Positions 8,513 to 18,084 of a stretch of 64,000 nt of DNA are shown here, one piece after another. Positions within the stretch are counted from its first letter, which is position 1. Each line of letters opens with the position of its first letter. The DNA comes from Bradyrhizobium sp. GTDB taxonomy: Bacteria; Pseudomonadota; Alphaproteobacteria; Rhizobiales; Xanthobacteraceae. The notes below the pieces were generated by a model that saw only the letters and a list, made by a program, of their open reading frames with translations, made no database searches and was not told where the DNA came from. The DNA lies in NCBI RefSeq assembly GCF_016219575.1, contig NZ_JACRMG010000009.1, forward strand, positions 434,001-498,000, read 5' to 3'. The translations under genes were made by a program, and so were the position numbers.

Positions 8513-10021
8513 CTAGCTCGCCTCGGCCAGCAGCGACAGCTGGCGCGGCTGCGGTTCGGGCTGGTTCTGGTCGGTGAGGCCTGTCGGATAGGCGCCGGTG
8601 AAGCAGTGGTCCGAGAATTTGGGATTGGCGGGATCGCGGCCCGGAAAACCCATGGCGCGGTACATGCCGTCGATCGACAGAAAGGCGAGCGTGTCGGCGC
8701 CGATGATCTCGCGCATTTCCTCGAGGGAATGCGTCGCCGCCAGCAGCCCGCCGCGGTCGGGCAGGTCGATGCCGTAATAGTCGGGATAGAGGATCGGCGG
8801 CGAGGCGAGGCGGAAGTGCACTTCCTTCGCGCCGGCTTCGCGCATCATGCGCACGATCTTCTTCGAGGTTGTGCCGCGCACCAGCGAGTCGTCGATCAAG
8901 AGGATGCGCTTGCCCTCGATGGCGACGCGGTTCGCCGCATGCTTCATGCGCACGCCGATCTCGCGGCCGCTCTGGGTCGGCTGGATGAAGGTGCGGCCGA
9001 CATAGTGGTTGCGGATGATGCCGAGCTCGAACGGCACGCCGGAATGCTGGCTGTAGCCGAGGGCTGCGGGCACGCCGGAATCCGGCACCGGCACCACCAC
9101 GTCGATGTCGACATGGCTTTCGCGGGCGAGCTGCGCGCCAAAGGCCTTGCGCACATCGTAGACCGAGCGGCCGCCGACGATGGAGTCGGGCCGGGAGAAA
9201 TAGATGTATTCGAAGATGCAGGGCCGCGGCGGCTTCGGCGGGAACGGCTTGTGGCTGTGGGCGCCTTGTTCGTCGAACACGACGATTTCGCCGGGGTCGA
9301 TGTCGCGGACATATTTGGCGCCGATCATGTCGAGCGCGCAGGTTTCAGAAGCGAGGATCGGGTGGCCGTCGAGATCGCCCAGCACCAGCGGGCGAATGCC
9401 GAGGGGATCGCGGGCGCCGATCAGCTTCTTGTTGGTGAGGGCGACCAGCGAGTAGGCGCCTTCCAGCGCGCGCAGCGATTCGATGAAGCGGTCGATGAAG
9501 TGGCTGCGCCTGGACTGCGCGACCAGGTGCAGGATCACCTCGGTGTCGGTGGTCGACTGCATCATGGCGCCGTTCTTCACGAGGTCGCGCCGCAGCGACA
9601 GGCCGTTGGTGAGGTTGCCGTTATGACCCACCGCAAAGCCGCCGGCATTGAGCTCGGCAAACAGCGGCTGAACGTTGCGCAGGATGGTGGCCCCGGTAGT
9701 GGAATAGCGGACATGGCCGACCGCGACAGTGCCGGGCAGGCGGTCGATCACTTCACGCTTGGAGAAGGCGTCGCCGACAAGGCCGAGGCGGCGCTCCGAA
9801 TGGAAGCGGCTGCCGTCGTAGGAGACGATGCCGGCGGCTTCCTGGCCGCGATGCTGGAGGGCGTGCAGCCCGAGCGCGGTGATGGCGGCGGCTTCGGGGT
9901 GGCCATAAATGCCAAACACGCCGCATTCCTCACGCAGCGTGTCGCCTTCGAGATCGTCCTGCAGCTCGATGCCCATGCCGGGTTGGTCGGCGGGATCGGA
10001 AGGGGTTTGCATCTCGTCCAT
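8513..10021 (-). CDS. purF: amidophosphoribosyltransferase
   Basis: 502 residues. PurF makes phosphoribosylamine from PRPP and glutamine, the first committed step of purine synthesis. The glutaminase nucleophile is Cys33 in EECGVFGIYG, preceded by a 32-residue leader that is presumably cleaved as in the Bacillus-type enzymes. The PRPP-binding loop is LLIDDSLVRGTTS. Cys residues near the C-terminus (DHCFTGAYP) fit a class that carries an iron-sulfur cluster. It follows cvpA by 29 bases, a pairing also seen as cvpA-purF in E. coli. purM and purN lie about 52 kb away in this window. Confidence 0.97.
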   Translation of the reverse strand: MDEMQTPSDPADQPGMGIELQDDLEGDTLREECGVFGIYGHPEAAAITALGLHALQHRGQEAAGIVSYDGSRFHSERRLGLVGDAFSKREVIDRLPGTVAVGHVRYSTTGATILRNVQPLFAELNAGGFAVGHNGNLTNGLSLRRDLVKNGAMMQSTTDTEVILHLVAQSRRSHFIDRFIESLRALEGAYSLVALTNKKLIGARDPLGIRPLVLGDLDGHPILASETCALDMIGAKYVRDIDPGEIVVFDEQGAHSHKPFPPKPPRPCIFEYIYFSRPDSIVGGRSVYDVRKAFGAQLARESHVDIDVVVPVPDSGVPAALGYSQHSGVPFELGIIRNHYVGRTFIQPTQSGREIGVRMKHAANRVAIEGKRILLIDDSLVRGTTSKKIVRMMREAGAKEVHFRLASPPILYPDYYGIDLPDRGGLLAATHSLEEMREIIGADTLAFLSIDGMYRAMGFPGRDPANPKFSDHCFTGAYPTGLTDQNQPEPQPRQLSLLAEAS

Positions 10022-10050
10022 CGCGCCTCTCTAGGTCGGCCTCAAAAAGG

Positions 10051-10680
10051 TTAACGGCCCGCCGGTTTTTCGATCAGCTTTTTAAGGCTGTCGCGGGCGG
10101 ACTTGTTATAGCCATCGGCGGAACCCGGCTGCGCCGGCTCGGCGTCAGCCTGGTCATCCTCGGGCTTATTCTTCTTGAATTTCTTTAAGATGGTGTTCTC
10201 GGGATCGTCTGGCAAGAGGCCCTTGAGCCATTCGCCGGAGGCATCCAGCACCGCGCGGGACTTGGCCTGCTGGACCCAGTCCGGCCGCTGCTTTTCCGGC
10301 ACCAGCCAGATGAAGAATTCGTAGGCGACGACGACGATCAGGAGGCCGCGGGCGAGGCCGAACAGGAAGCCCAAGGTGCGGTCCAGCGCCCCGATCCGGG
10401 AATCCAGGATCATGTCGGAGATCCGGACCGTGATGACGGAGACGACGATCAGGGTGCCGATGAAAGTGCCGGCGACGACGACGGCGAGCGCGACGGTGTC
10501 GTTGCCGAAGTAGCCCTTGGCCGTCGGCAGCAGCTTTGCGTAGCTGTACAGCGTCACCAGCGCGGCGGCGCCCCAGGCGGCGATCGACAGGATTTCGCGC
10601 ATGAAGCCGCGGACGAGGGCCAGCAAGCCCGAGATCAGCATGACGCCGAGCAGGACGATATCGAGATAGGGAATCGGCAT
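10051..10680 (-). CDS. cvpA: CvpA family membrane protein
   Basis: About 209 residues from the ATG at 10680; an ATG at 10713 would add 11. I preferred the shorter form because MPIPYLDIVLLGVMLISG is the usual family opening. Four membrane segments fill the first 150 residues (one ends LALVRGFMREIL, the hallmark of CvpA), and the tail is Lys/Asp-rich and probably cytoplasmic. The E. coli member is needed for colicin V production and for envelope fitness, but its molecular function is unsettled. It lies directly upstream of purF and is probably cotranscribed. Confidence 0.88.
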   Translation of the reverse strand: MPIPYLDIVLLGVMLISGLLALVRGFMREILSIAAWGAAALVTLYSYAKLLPTAKGYFGNDTVALAVVVAGTFIGTLIVVSVITVRISDMILDSRIGALDRTLGFLFGLARGLLIVVVAYEFFIWLVPEKQRPDWVQQAKSRAVLDASGEWLKGLLPDDPENTILKKFKKNKPEDDQADAEPAQPGSADGYNKSARDSLKKLIEKPAGR

Positions 10681-10844
10681 CGGCTGGTCAGGTCCGCTCG
10701 TAAATCGTGGCATCCGAATCGGAAGCGTCAGTGCCGTCCTAACTGACGGTGAACCGCCGCAACCCGCAAGGCCGGATGAGGTGTCATCCCGCCGCCTTTT
10801 GCGCGGGTGGTATAGCGGCGCGGGCCGGTGACGTCACGCCCGCT

Positions 10845-12305
10845 TTAGCCATTTTCCCTACGGAATCGGGCCGGTGTGGCATTTTTCTCAACCGCCGTCG
10901 CATCCCGGGAACCCTCGCGATTGCCCCGCGGCACCCCGCGCGCGGCGATTTCCGCAACCAGCGTGGTGAGCCCGCCGACCGGGTTGAGGGTCAGCCCGGC
11001 ATCGCCGGCGACCTCGCCGCGCGCCGATTCCGGCAGCACGGCCCGGCCGAAGCCGAGTTTGGCGGCTTCCTTCAGCCGGGCGGCGGTCTGGGCGACCGGG
11101 CGGACCACGCCGGAGAGCGAAATCTCGCCGAAATAGACCGCATCCGTCGGCAGCTGGGCGTTCACCAGCGACGACACCAGCGCAGCAGCGGCGGCGAGGT
11201 CCGCAGCCGGCTCCTGGATGCGCAGGCCGCCGGCGACGTTGAGATACACGTCATGTCCGGAGAGCTTGACGCCGCAATGGGCCTCCAGCACCGCCAGCAC
11301 CATCGAGAGCCGGCTCGGATCCCAGCCGACGACGGCGCGGCGGGGGGTGCCGAGCGAGGTCGGGGCCACCAGCGCCTGCAACTCGACCAGCACCGGGCGG
11401 GTGCCCTCGATGCCGGCAAACACGGCGGTGCCGGGCGCGCCGAGGTCGCGCTCGGACAGGAACAGCTCGGAGGGGTTGGTGACTTCGCGGAGCCCGAGGC
11501 CCGTCATCTCGAACACGCCGATCTCGTCGGTCGGGCCGAAGCGATTCTTCACCGCGCGCAGGATGCGGAACTGCTGCGAGCCTTCGCCCTCGAAGGACAG
11601 CACGGCGTCGACCATGTGCTCGACCACGCGGGGACCGGCGATCTGGCCGTCCTTGGTGACGTGGCCAACCAGGATGATGGCCGCGCCGGTCTTCTTGGCG
11701 AAGCGAATGAGCGCCTGCGCGGAGGCGCGGACCTGCGTCACCGTGCCGGGTGCGGACTCCACCGTGTCGGTCCACATGGTCTGGATCGAGTCGATCACGA
11801 TCAGGCGGGGGACCGCACCCTCCGAAAGGGTTGAGACGATGTCTTCAACCGAAGTCTCCGCGGCAAGCTGCACCGGCGCATCCGCCAGCCCCAGCCGCTC
11901 GGCGCGGAGCCGCACCTGGGCGATGGCCTCCTCGCCGGAGATGTAGACCGCGCGGTGGCCGGCGCGCGCCATCATGGCGGTGGCCTGCGTCAGCAGCGTC
12001 GATTTGCCGATGCCGGGATCGCCGCCGACCAGAAGCACCGAGCCGCGGACGAAGCCGCCGCCGGTGACGCGGTCGAGCTCGGCCATGCCCGACGACAGGC
12101 GGGGTGCGTCCTGGCTCTTGCCGGAGAGCGATTCCAGCGCGAACTGCCGGCCCTTGCGCTTGGAGCGGATCGAGACCGGCACGGCGGTTGCGTTATCCTC
12201 CTCGGACAGCGTGTTCCACTCGCCGCAAGCCTCGCACTTGCCCTGCCAGCGGTTATAGGCCGCGCCGCAGTTCTGGCAGACAAAGGAGAGGGAGGATTTG
12301 GCCAT
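10845..12305 (-). CDS. radA: DNA repair protein RadA
   Basis: 486 residues from ATG 12305, where the family N-terminus MAKSSLSFVCQNC begins; an ATG 24 bases upstream is also possible. Order of domains: a C4 zinc finger (Cys10, 13, 24, 27), a RecA-like ATPase with Walker A GGDPGIGKST near residues 93-102, the RadA-specific KNRFG motif, and a Lon-protease-like C-terminal domain. RadA is a helicase-like factor that processes recombination intermediates. The last 25 residues are variable. Confidence 0.97.
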   Translation of the reverse strand: MAKSSLSFVCQNCGAAYNRWQGKCEACGEWNTLSEEDNATAVPVSIRSKRKGRQFALESLSGKSQDAPRLSSGMAELDRVTGGGFVRGSVLLVGGDPGIGKSTLLTQATAMMARAGHRAVYISGEEAIAQVRLRAERLGLADAPVQLAAETSVEDIVSTLSEGAVPRLIVIDSIQTMWTDTVESAPGTVTQVRASAQALIRFAKKTGAAIILVGHVTKDGQIAGPRVVEHMVDAVLSFEGEGSQQFRILRAVKNRFGPTDEIGVFEMTGLGLREVTNPSELFLSERDLGAPGTAVFAGIEGTRPVLVELQALVAPTSLGTPRRAVVGWDPSRLSMVLAVLEAHCGVKLSGHDVYLNVAGGLRIQEPAADLAAAAALVSSLVNAQLPTDAVYFGEISLSGVVRPVAQTAARLKEAAKLGFGRAVLPESARGEVAGDAGLTLNPVGGLTTLVAEIAARGVPRGNREGSRDATAVEKNATPARFRRENG

Positions 12306-12380
12306 GTGCGATTCTACCGCGTCAGTCATTAGCGCGCGGGGGCGACTCTGTCAGGACATTTCCACCGCTATAATGGCAAT

Positions 12381-12424
12381 TCCTCATGGTGAGGAGCGCG
12401 AAGCGCGTCTCGAACCATGAGGCC
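12381..12424. repeat. palindromic intergenic repeat, family B, short form
   Basis: CCTCATGGTGAGGAGCGCG and its inverted partner CGCGTCTCGAACCATGAGG enclose an AAG loop, giving a long imperfect hairpin. The same arms occur at about 19868-19985, 20441-20543 and 33751-33850 in this window. It lies between the radA promoter side and the 3' end of the adenylate cyclase gene, so it is downstream of the cyclase gene on the minus strand. Confidence 0.75.
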
Positions 12425-12457
12425 CCGCTGTCGCCTGCGGCTCACACCTCGACGCGA

Positions 12458-13873
12458 TCAGGCCGCGTGGCCGGCGCGGGTCCAGATGCCAAGCGGCCGC
12501 TCCAGCCCGCGAATGGCCTGCGGCGGCTGCGCCACCAGATGGGCGAAGTCGGCGCTGGAGCCGCCGGCTTCCGCGCGCGCCTGCTGCACGAGTTCGTCGC
12601 TGGCGATCATGGCGCAGCCGAACTGGCGGGTCAGCGATTCAAGCCGGCTTGCCGCGTTCACGGTGGTGCCGATCACGGCGAATTCGAGCCGGTTCAAGCC
12701 GATATCGCCGAGCACGACCTGACCGTAATGCAGGCCGATGCTGATGCGGATCGGCGGTTCGCCGCGGGGTTTTCGCTCGTGGTTCAGCTCGTCGACGGAG
12801 TCGAGCATGGCCTGCGCGCAGCGCAGCGCATTACCGGCGTCGGAATTGCCGGCGAAGGGCGTGCCGAACGTCGCCATCAATCCATCGCCGAGATATTTGT
12901 CCAGCGTTCCCCCGTGCCGGAAGATCTCGCGCTCCATCCGCTCGTGGAACTGCCGCAACGTCCTGATCACTTCGGCCGGGTTGCGGCCGTCGGCATAGGC
13001 GGTGAAGCCGACGATGTCGGTGAACAGCACCGCCACGTTCTCGGTGCGGACCTGCTTGAGCGGTTCGTCGTTCTTCGACAGTTGCTCGACGACATTGGGC
13101 GAAAAGTAGCGCGCCAGGTTGGTGCGCTCGCGTTCGATCCCGGCATGGCTGACCAGGAGCGCGTTGGAACGGCGAACCGCCACCGCCAGCGTCACCGCGA
13201 CGATGATGAACACCACGACTTCCTGAAACCGCGCGGTGACGTTGATCGTCGTGGGGTCGATTGCCGCGAACATCCTGACGTCGGAGCCTATGGCCGCACG
13301 CACCCGTTCGGCCAGCGCGGCATAGCTGTCGGCATGAAAGTACCAAGCCCAGCCGACGCCGATCGCCCACAGGCCCGCCGTCCAGGTGCCCATCGCGATG
13401 ACGGTTCGCCAGGAGTAGGCGAGCGTGGCAGTGGACAACAGCACGAAGAAGTAGATGAAGCTGTTGAAGCGGAATTGCATTCCGATCGGCCAGTCGCTGG
13501 GGGCGAAGGGATTGGGCACCACGGCAATGAAGGTCATCAGGGCCAGGTCGCAAAACATCAAGAACAGTTCCGGCCGCGAGACGCCGGCCTTGCCGACCTT
13601 GAGCTGGGCCCAGCCGATCGCTGCAAAAAGGCCGAGCGAGGCGATGTAATAGAGAACATCCCAATGGGGATTCATGATTGGCAGCGTCACGGCGATCACC
13701 GCGAGTGCAACCCAGCGCGCGCGAACCGCCAGCCACAAGCCTTCGCGCTTGCTCTCCGCCAGCGCCGCCTCGGCAAATCTCTGGACGTCTTGCCGGACGC
13801 CGTCCCGCCCGTTCGCCGGGTTGCCAGAAAGGGGGAAAACGGCAGGTTCCGCCACTGCGCTCACGACACCCAC
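12458..13873 (-). CDS. membrane-bound class III adenylate/guanylate cyclase
   Basis: 471 residues. The N-terminal half has about five to six membrane segments (residues ~52-240). The C-terminal half is a class III nucleotidyl cyclase domain: LFTDIVGFTAYAD with the metal-binding Asp, KYLGDGLMATFG with the second Asp, and IGTTVNAASRLE with the transition-state Asn and Arg. All catalytic positions I can identify are present, so it should be active; the Lys in LDKYLGDG favours ATP as substrate. There is no HAMP or obvious ligand domain, so the signal is probably sensed in or near the membrane. It is a single gene. Confidence 0.9.
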   Translation of the reverse strand: MGVVSAVAEPAVFPLSGNPANGRDGVRQDVQRFAEAALAESKREGLWLAVRARWVALAVIAVTLPIMNPHWDVLYYIASLGLFAAIGWAQLKVGKAGVSRPELFLMFCDLALMTFIAVVPNPFAPSDWPIGMQFRFNSFIYFFVLLSTATLAYSWRTVIAMGTWTAGLWAIGVGWAWYFHADSYAALAERVRAAIGSDVRMFAAIDPTTINVTARFQEVVVFIIVAVTLAVAVRRSNALLVSHAGIERERTNLARYFSPNVVEQLSKNDEPLKQVRTENVAVLFTDIVGFTAYADGRNPAEVIRTLRQFHERMEREIFRHGGTLDKYLGDGLMATFGTPFAGNSDAGNALRCAQAMLDSVDELNHERKPRGEPPIRISIGLHYGQVVLGDIGLNRLEFAVIGTTVNAASRLESLTRQFGCAMIASDELVQQARAEAGGSSADFAHLVAQPPQAIRGLERPLGIWTRAGHAA

Positions 13874-14397
13874 TCCTTCGCTGGAAGATCGGCTCCATCA
13901 AATGAGCCCGGAAGCTAGGTTATTTCAAGTGGGATGCGATCGGGCGATGACGCCGGACCCTTGCCGGACGTTACCGTCTCGCATCGCCAAGCCCTGTTTC
14001 GCCGACACAAACGGCACGGCCGATCCCGGCACCGTCGTGGTCGGTCGGCATGCATGCCGGCACCGGTACCAAAAGACTGGCTCTTTCGATCCGGATCGAT
14101 TGTTGCGGCGCAACCGGCCGGTCGATCTCATCTGGCGCCATTCGCCTCGAAGCCGCAAAAGAATCGAAGGCTCGCAAGAGGTGCGCCGACGAAGAAACTT
14201 GAATTCGATGGTAGTTTCTTGATCTCGGTGGTCAGCATGTCTGCTGCTGCCGAAGACGACATCTGACGCCCATTGCTGGCCATCTTGTCCGATCGCCTTC
14301 CAGCCTTCTCGCTCGCCGCCAACTTGATCTGTGTCAAGGTTGCTGTCTCGGTGATTGTTCTTTTATCCAGCAGCGCAGCGCGGTGACGTCGTAGCAC
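13874..14397. other. intergenic region with an SPFH gene relic
   Basis: A 524-base gap between divergent genes. It must hold the promoters of the cyclase gene (minus) and the DUF2254 gene (plus), but I cannot place them with confidence. The only recognisable content is a 48-base relic of an SPFH protein gene at 13997-14044. Base composition is less GC-rich than the flanking genes. Confidence 0.6.
13997..14044 (-). pseudogene. relic of the 3' end of an SPFH/prohibitin-like gene
   Basis: 42 of 48 bases match 18088-18135, the last codons of the intact SPFH gene, in the same orientation. The relic reads TTTVPGSAVPFVSAK against TTMVPGSAVPFVSVK in the intact protein, and the stop codon has become CAG. 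Similarity ends abruptly on the upstream side, so only the last 15-16 codons remain. No start or ribosome site is attached, so it is not expected to be expressed. Confidence 0.6.
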
Positions 14398-15669
14398 ATG
14401 TTCTGGAAAAAGCTGTTTCATACTCGAGATTATCTCAGATCATCCCTGTGGGTGGTGCCATTTGTCGCCATCCCATTGGAACTGGTCGCGACGCGAATCC
14501 TGCACAGCCTGGACGACCGGCTCGGCTCGGCGTTCCTGGGCCTTGGTGTCTCCGGCGCACAAGCAATGCTCGACGCCATAATAACCGCGATGTTGAGCTT
14601 CGTTGTCTTTACATTTGGATCGTTGCTTGTCGCCCTTCAAATCGCAAGCGGCCAGATGACGCCGCGGATCATTGCTACCATACTGGTCCGTGACAACGTG
14701 GTCAGATACACAACGGGGCTTTTCATTTTTACCCTGCTGTTCGCAATAAGCGCGGTGAATCGGATTCAGGCAAGTGTTTCCCAACTCGTGGTCTTCGTTG
14801 CTGCCTGCCTTGCCATAATTTGTTTCGGGGCATTCTTGTATCTGATCGACTACGCTTCGCGACTATTGCGGCCGATCAGTATCGTCGGGCTTGTGGGCAA
14901 GTCAGGTCTCGCGGTGATCGCCAACAGCTATCCCGGGCTGAACCCGAACGGAACGGAAGCCCGCTTCCGTAACACGCGAAAGTCGCCGGTTCGTACCGTC
15001 TCGCATGAGGGCGCGTCGGAAATCGTGCTTGCTGTCAGCCTACCCCATCTGATCAAACTGGCAGAGCACTCGAATGGCGTAATAGAGCTGGTGCCTCAGG
15101 TGGGAGATTTCGTCGCGACTGACGAGCCGCTCTTCAAATTGTACGACGGTGCAGAGTCGCTGGATGACGGGGAATTGCGATCTGTGGTCGCGTTCGGGCC
15201 GGAGCGGACGCTCGATCAGGACCCAACCTTTGCATTCAGGATCATCATTGATATTGCGCTCAAGGCCCTGTCACCTGCGATCAACGATCCGACCACAGCC
15301 GTGATTGCGATCGATCAGCTTCACAGACTGCTTCGCAGTGTCGGCAGACGAAATCTGCGCACGGAAGAACTGGTGGGCCGTTCGGGCGAACTTCGCGTCG
15401 TTTGCCGCACTCCGAACTGGGAGGACTTCGTACATCTCGCATTTACGGAGATCCGTCATTGCGGGGCGCACAATATCCAGATCGCGCGGAGATTGCGGGC
15501 GATGATCGAAAATCTCATCGAAACATTGCCGAAGTATCGTCATGCCGCTTTGTCGCAGCAATTGGAGCTTCTCGATCGTGAGGTGGACAGGCGCTTCAAT
15601 TATGCTGAGGATCGTACCCTTGCGCATGTGGCAGATTCCCAAGGTCTTGGCGGAGCCTCAGGGTTGTAA
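14398..15669 (+). CDS. DUF2254 family membrane protein
   Basis: 423 residues. Four hydrophobic segments occupy roughly residues 15-160, with the family-like phrase FTFGSLLVALQIASGQMTPR between the second and third. A large soluble part follows, including LKALSPAINDPTTAVIAIDQLHRLL, which is the most conserved stretch of DUF2254 as I remember it. Function is not established; it is an inner-membrane protein. It precedes a small orphan and a broken potassium transporter gene, which makes an ion-related role a guess only. Confidence 0.8.
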   Translation: MFWKKLFHTRDYLRSSLWVVPFVAIPLELVATRILHSLDDRLGSAFLGLGVSGAQAMLDAIITAMLSFVVFTFGSLLVALQIASGQMTPRIIATILVRDNVVRYTTGLFIFTLLFAISAVNRIQASVSQLVVFVAACLAIICFGAFLYLIDYASRLLRPISIVGLVGKSGLAVIANSYPGLNPNGTEARFRNTRKSPVRTVSHEGASEIVLAVSLPHLIKLAEHSNGVIELVPQVGDFVATDEPLFKLYDGAESLDDGELRSVVAFGPERTLDQDPTFAFRIIIDIALKALSPAINDPTTAVIAIDQLHRLLRSVGRRNLRTEELVGRSGELRVVCRTPNWEDFVHLAFTEIRHCGAHNIQIARRLRAMIENLIETLPKYRHAALSQQLELLDREVDRRFNYAEDRTLAHVADSQGLGGASGL

Positions 15670-15844
15670 AGGATACCAAAGCCGCCAAATTGCAGTGCGC
15701 AGAGAGGTGTCCAACGGCGCGATTCGAGCCAGATCATGATATACTTGACGATCATGGGTTCTCGGGCGATCGAGCCTTGCCAGCTGGGCCATCCGCTCGC
15801 CGAGGCAGTCGCATGCGACGCAGCAAGGCGATGAGGAAGGCTTG

Positions 15845-16081
15845 ATGCCAAATCGAGCAGCAGCTTTCTGGCGCAGGTTTCTCGGAAGAGTCAGAGGACA
15901 TCACGATCTCCACGCTCCGTTTTACGTAACGACTCACCGCGGCCACATCATGCAGACGTTTCAATCGCTCGAATTGGCGATCGAAGCCGCCGAATCCCTG
16001 GGCCCAGATCACTACATCATCGACCGGCACGGCCTGCAAATCTGGAATCCGGAGAGAAGACTGCTGCGCAATGAGGAATAG
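15845..16081 (+). CDS. small hypothetical protein
   Basis: 78 residues from ATG 15845, next to a TTG at 15842; the start has only a weak purine-rich site (GAGGAAGGC) upstream. The protein is basic at the N-terminus and then reads as a compact alpha/beta sequence (IMQTFQSLELAIEAAESLG, HYIIDRHGLQIWNP). This resembles the small proteins that rhizobia often encode next to transporters, but I recognise no named family. It lies 54 bases before the kup reading frame. Confidence 0.5.
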   Translation: MPNRAAAFWRRFLGRVRGHHDLHAPFYVTTHRGHIMQTFQSLELAIEAAESLGPDHYIIDRHGLQIWNPERRLLRNEE

Positions 16082-16135
16082 CGCGGCCGTGGCGAAGCAC
16101 AGGGCGGCTCCGGACGGACATGATATGAAGGTGAT

Positions 16136-18030
16136 ATGGCCGTCTCTGAAACGACTGCGCGAATGAGCAGGAAGGTGTCGCCCCAGCCCCATAGTCCGCA
16201 ATACAGGTTGATGCTCGGGGCGTGCGGCGTTGTGTTCGGCGACATCGGCACCAGCCCGCTCTATGCCTTTCGCGAAAGCTTTGTCGGCCATCATCGGCTG
16301 CCCACCGATCCGTTCCACGTGATGGGCGTTCTGTCGATGCTGATCTGGACGCTGATCCTCGTCGTCACCGTCAAATACGTGTTCGTCACCATGCGTGCGG
16401 ACAATCGCGGCGAGGGCGGAAGTTTTGCCTGCTCGCTCTCATCGAGCGCGTGGCCGGCAGCTCGCCGGTCTTTCCCGCGATCGCCATGGCAGCGCTGACT
16501 GCCACGGCCCTGTTCTATGGCGATGCCGTTATCACGCCTGCGATTTCGATCCTGTCGGCGGTGGAAGGCCTGTCACTGCTCGACGAACGCTTCAATGTGC
16601 TGGTGATACCCCTGACGCTCGCGATCGTGGTGGCGCTGTTTGCCGTTCAGCGCCGCGGCACGGCAACCATCGGCGGCGTGTTCGGCCCTGTGATGGCGGT
16701 CTGGTTTGTCGCCATCGGGATGCTCGGCGCGATCCAACTCGTCGCCAATCCGTCGGTGCTCGTAGCCGCGAGCCCGCATCACGCGCTGCGCTTTCTGCTG
16801 GCGGACCCGGCCGGGGCGTTCCTTACCCTCGGCACCGTCGTGCTCGCGGTGACGGGTGCCGAGGCGCTCTACGCGGACATGGGGCATTTCGGCCGCTCGG
16901 CGATCGCCAGGGCCTGGACCTGGCTGGCACTGCCGGCGTTGCTGTTATGCTACGCGGGTCAATCGGCGCTGGTGCTTGCGGATCCGGAAGCGATGCGCTC
17001 ACCCTTCTATCTGATGGCGCCGCCCGCGCTATTGATCCCGTTGCTGTTGCTGGCGACCGCAGCCACAATCATCGCCAGCCAGTCGATCATCAGCGGGGCG
17101 TTCTCGGTGACGCAGCAGGCGGTGCAACTCGGCTACCTGCCGCGCCTCAACATCGTCCACACCTCCGATGAGGCGCGCGGCCAGGTGTTCGCCCCGACGG
17201 TCAACCTGCTGCTGTTGCTGGCGGTGATCGCGCTCGTGCTCGGCTTTCGTTCGTCGAGCGCGCTTGCGGCCGCGTTCGGGCTCGCGGTGACGGCGACGAT
17301 GGTGCTGACCACGCTTATGATCGGCTTCGTGGTATTCAGGATCTGGCGTTGGCGTCCTGCGCTCGCCATTCCGCTCTATGTCGTGCTGCTGACGCTCGAT
17401 CTCGGGCTGTTTGCGGCCTCCGCAACCAAGTTCACCGACGGAGGCTGGCTGCCCGTCAGCATCGCCATCATTCTCATCATGGTATTCACGACCTGGCAAC
17501 GCGGACGCAAGCTGTTGGCGAAGCGACTCGCCGCGGACGCGATCTCGGTCGAAACGCTCCAGAAGAGCACGGCAAGCGTGCCGCGGATTCCGGCGACCGC
17601 CGTCTACCTCACCTCGAATGCGGCGGGCGTGCCGCCTGCGCTGCTGCACAACCTGAAGGCCAATCACGTCCTGCACGCCCGCATCCTGTTTGTGACCGTC
17701 GAGACGGCGCTGACGCCGCGCGTCGACGCCCAGGCGCGGGTGTCGGAGGAGGAGATCGGGCCTGGAATGACCCGCATCGTGATCCGCTATGGTTTCAGCG
17801 AGGCGCCGAACGTGCCTGCAGCGCTGTCCGCACTGTCCGCCGGCTTCGATGCAATGAAGACGACCTATTTCCTGAGCCGGCAAACCCTGGTCCCGACCCG
17901 CAGGCCGGGCATGGCGCTTTGGCGTGAACATCTGTTCGCCGCCATGATGCGCAACTCGCAGACGCCGATGTCCTATTTCAGGCTGCCGATCAACCAGGTC
18001 GTCGAACTCGGCAGCCAGGTCGAGATCTGA
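16136..18030 (+). pseudogene. kup: Kup potassium transporter, single-base frameshift
   Basis: Frame one begins at ATG 16136 (GAAGG site upstream) and gives the Kup N-terminus, including [15 protein letters not shown] and [13 protein letters not shown]. At about 16427-16430 the frame shifts. The expected [16 protein letters not shown] is encoded in the next frame, which stays open to 18030 and covers the rest of Kup (FYGDAVITPAISILSAVEG, the QSIISGAFSVTQQA helix and the C-terminal domain). Restoring one C in GCC(C)TGCTC would rebuild a normal protein of about 630 residues. Kup imports potassium with protons. As written, the protein stops early at 16498. Either a recent mutation or a sequencing error is possible. 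Confidence 0.85.
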
Positions 18031-18084
18031 TCGAGTCCCTTACGCCGCTCCGGCAGCTTTCGCCGCCTGGTATTATGCGGCGTC

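Noticed and set aside
7730..10054. A 774-codon plus-strand frame opposite the SDR gene and purF
   Set aside because: Covers two clear genes and their repeat-filled gap on the other strand; no domain is visible.
12381..12424. CRISPR-like repeat
   Set aside because: The family B elements are dispersed hairpins between unrelated genes, without regular spacers or cas genes.
16395..16440. Programmed frameshift in kup
   Set aside because: No slippery heptamer or obvious stimulatory structure, and Kup is not known to use frameshifting; a one-base loss is simpler.
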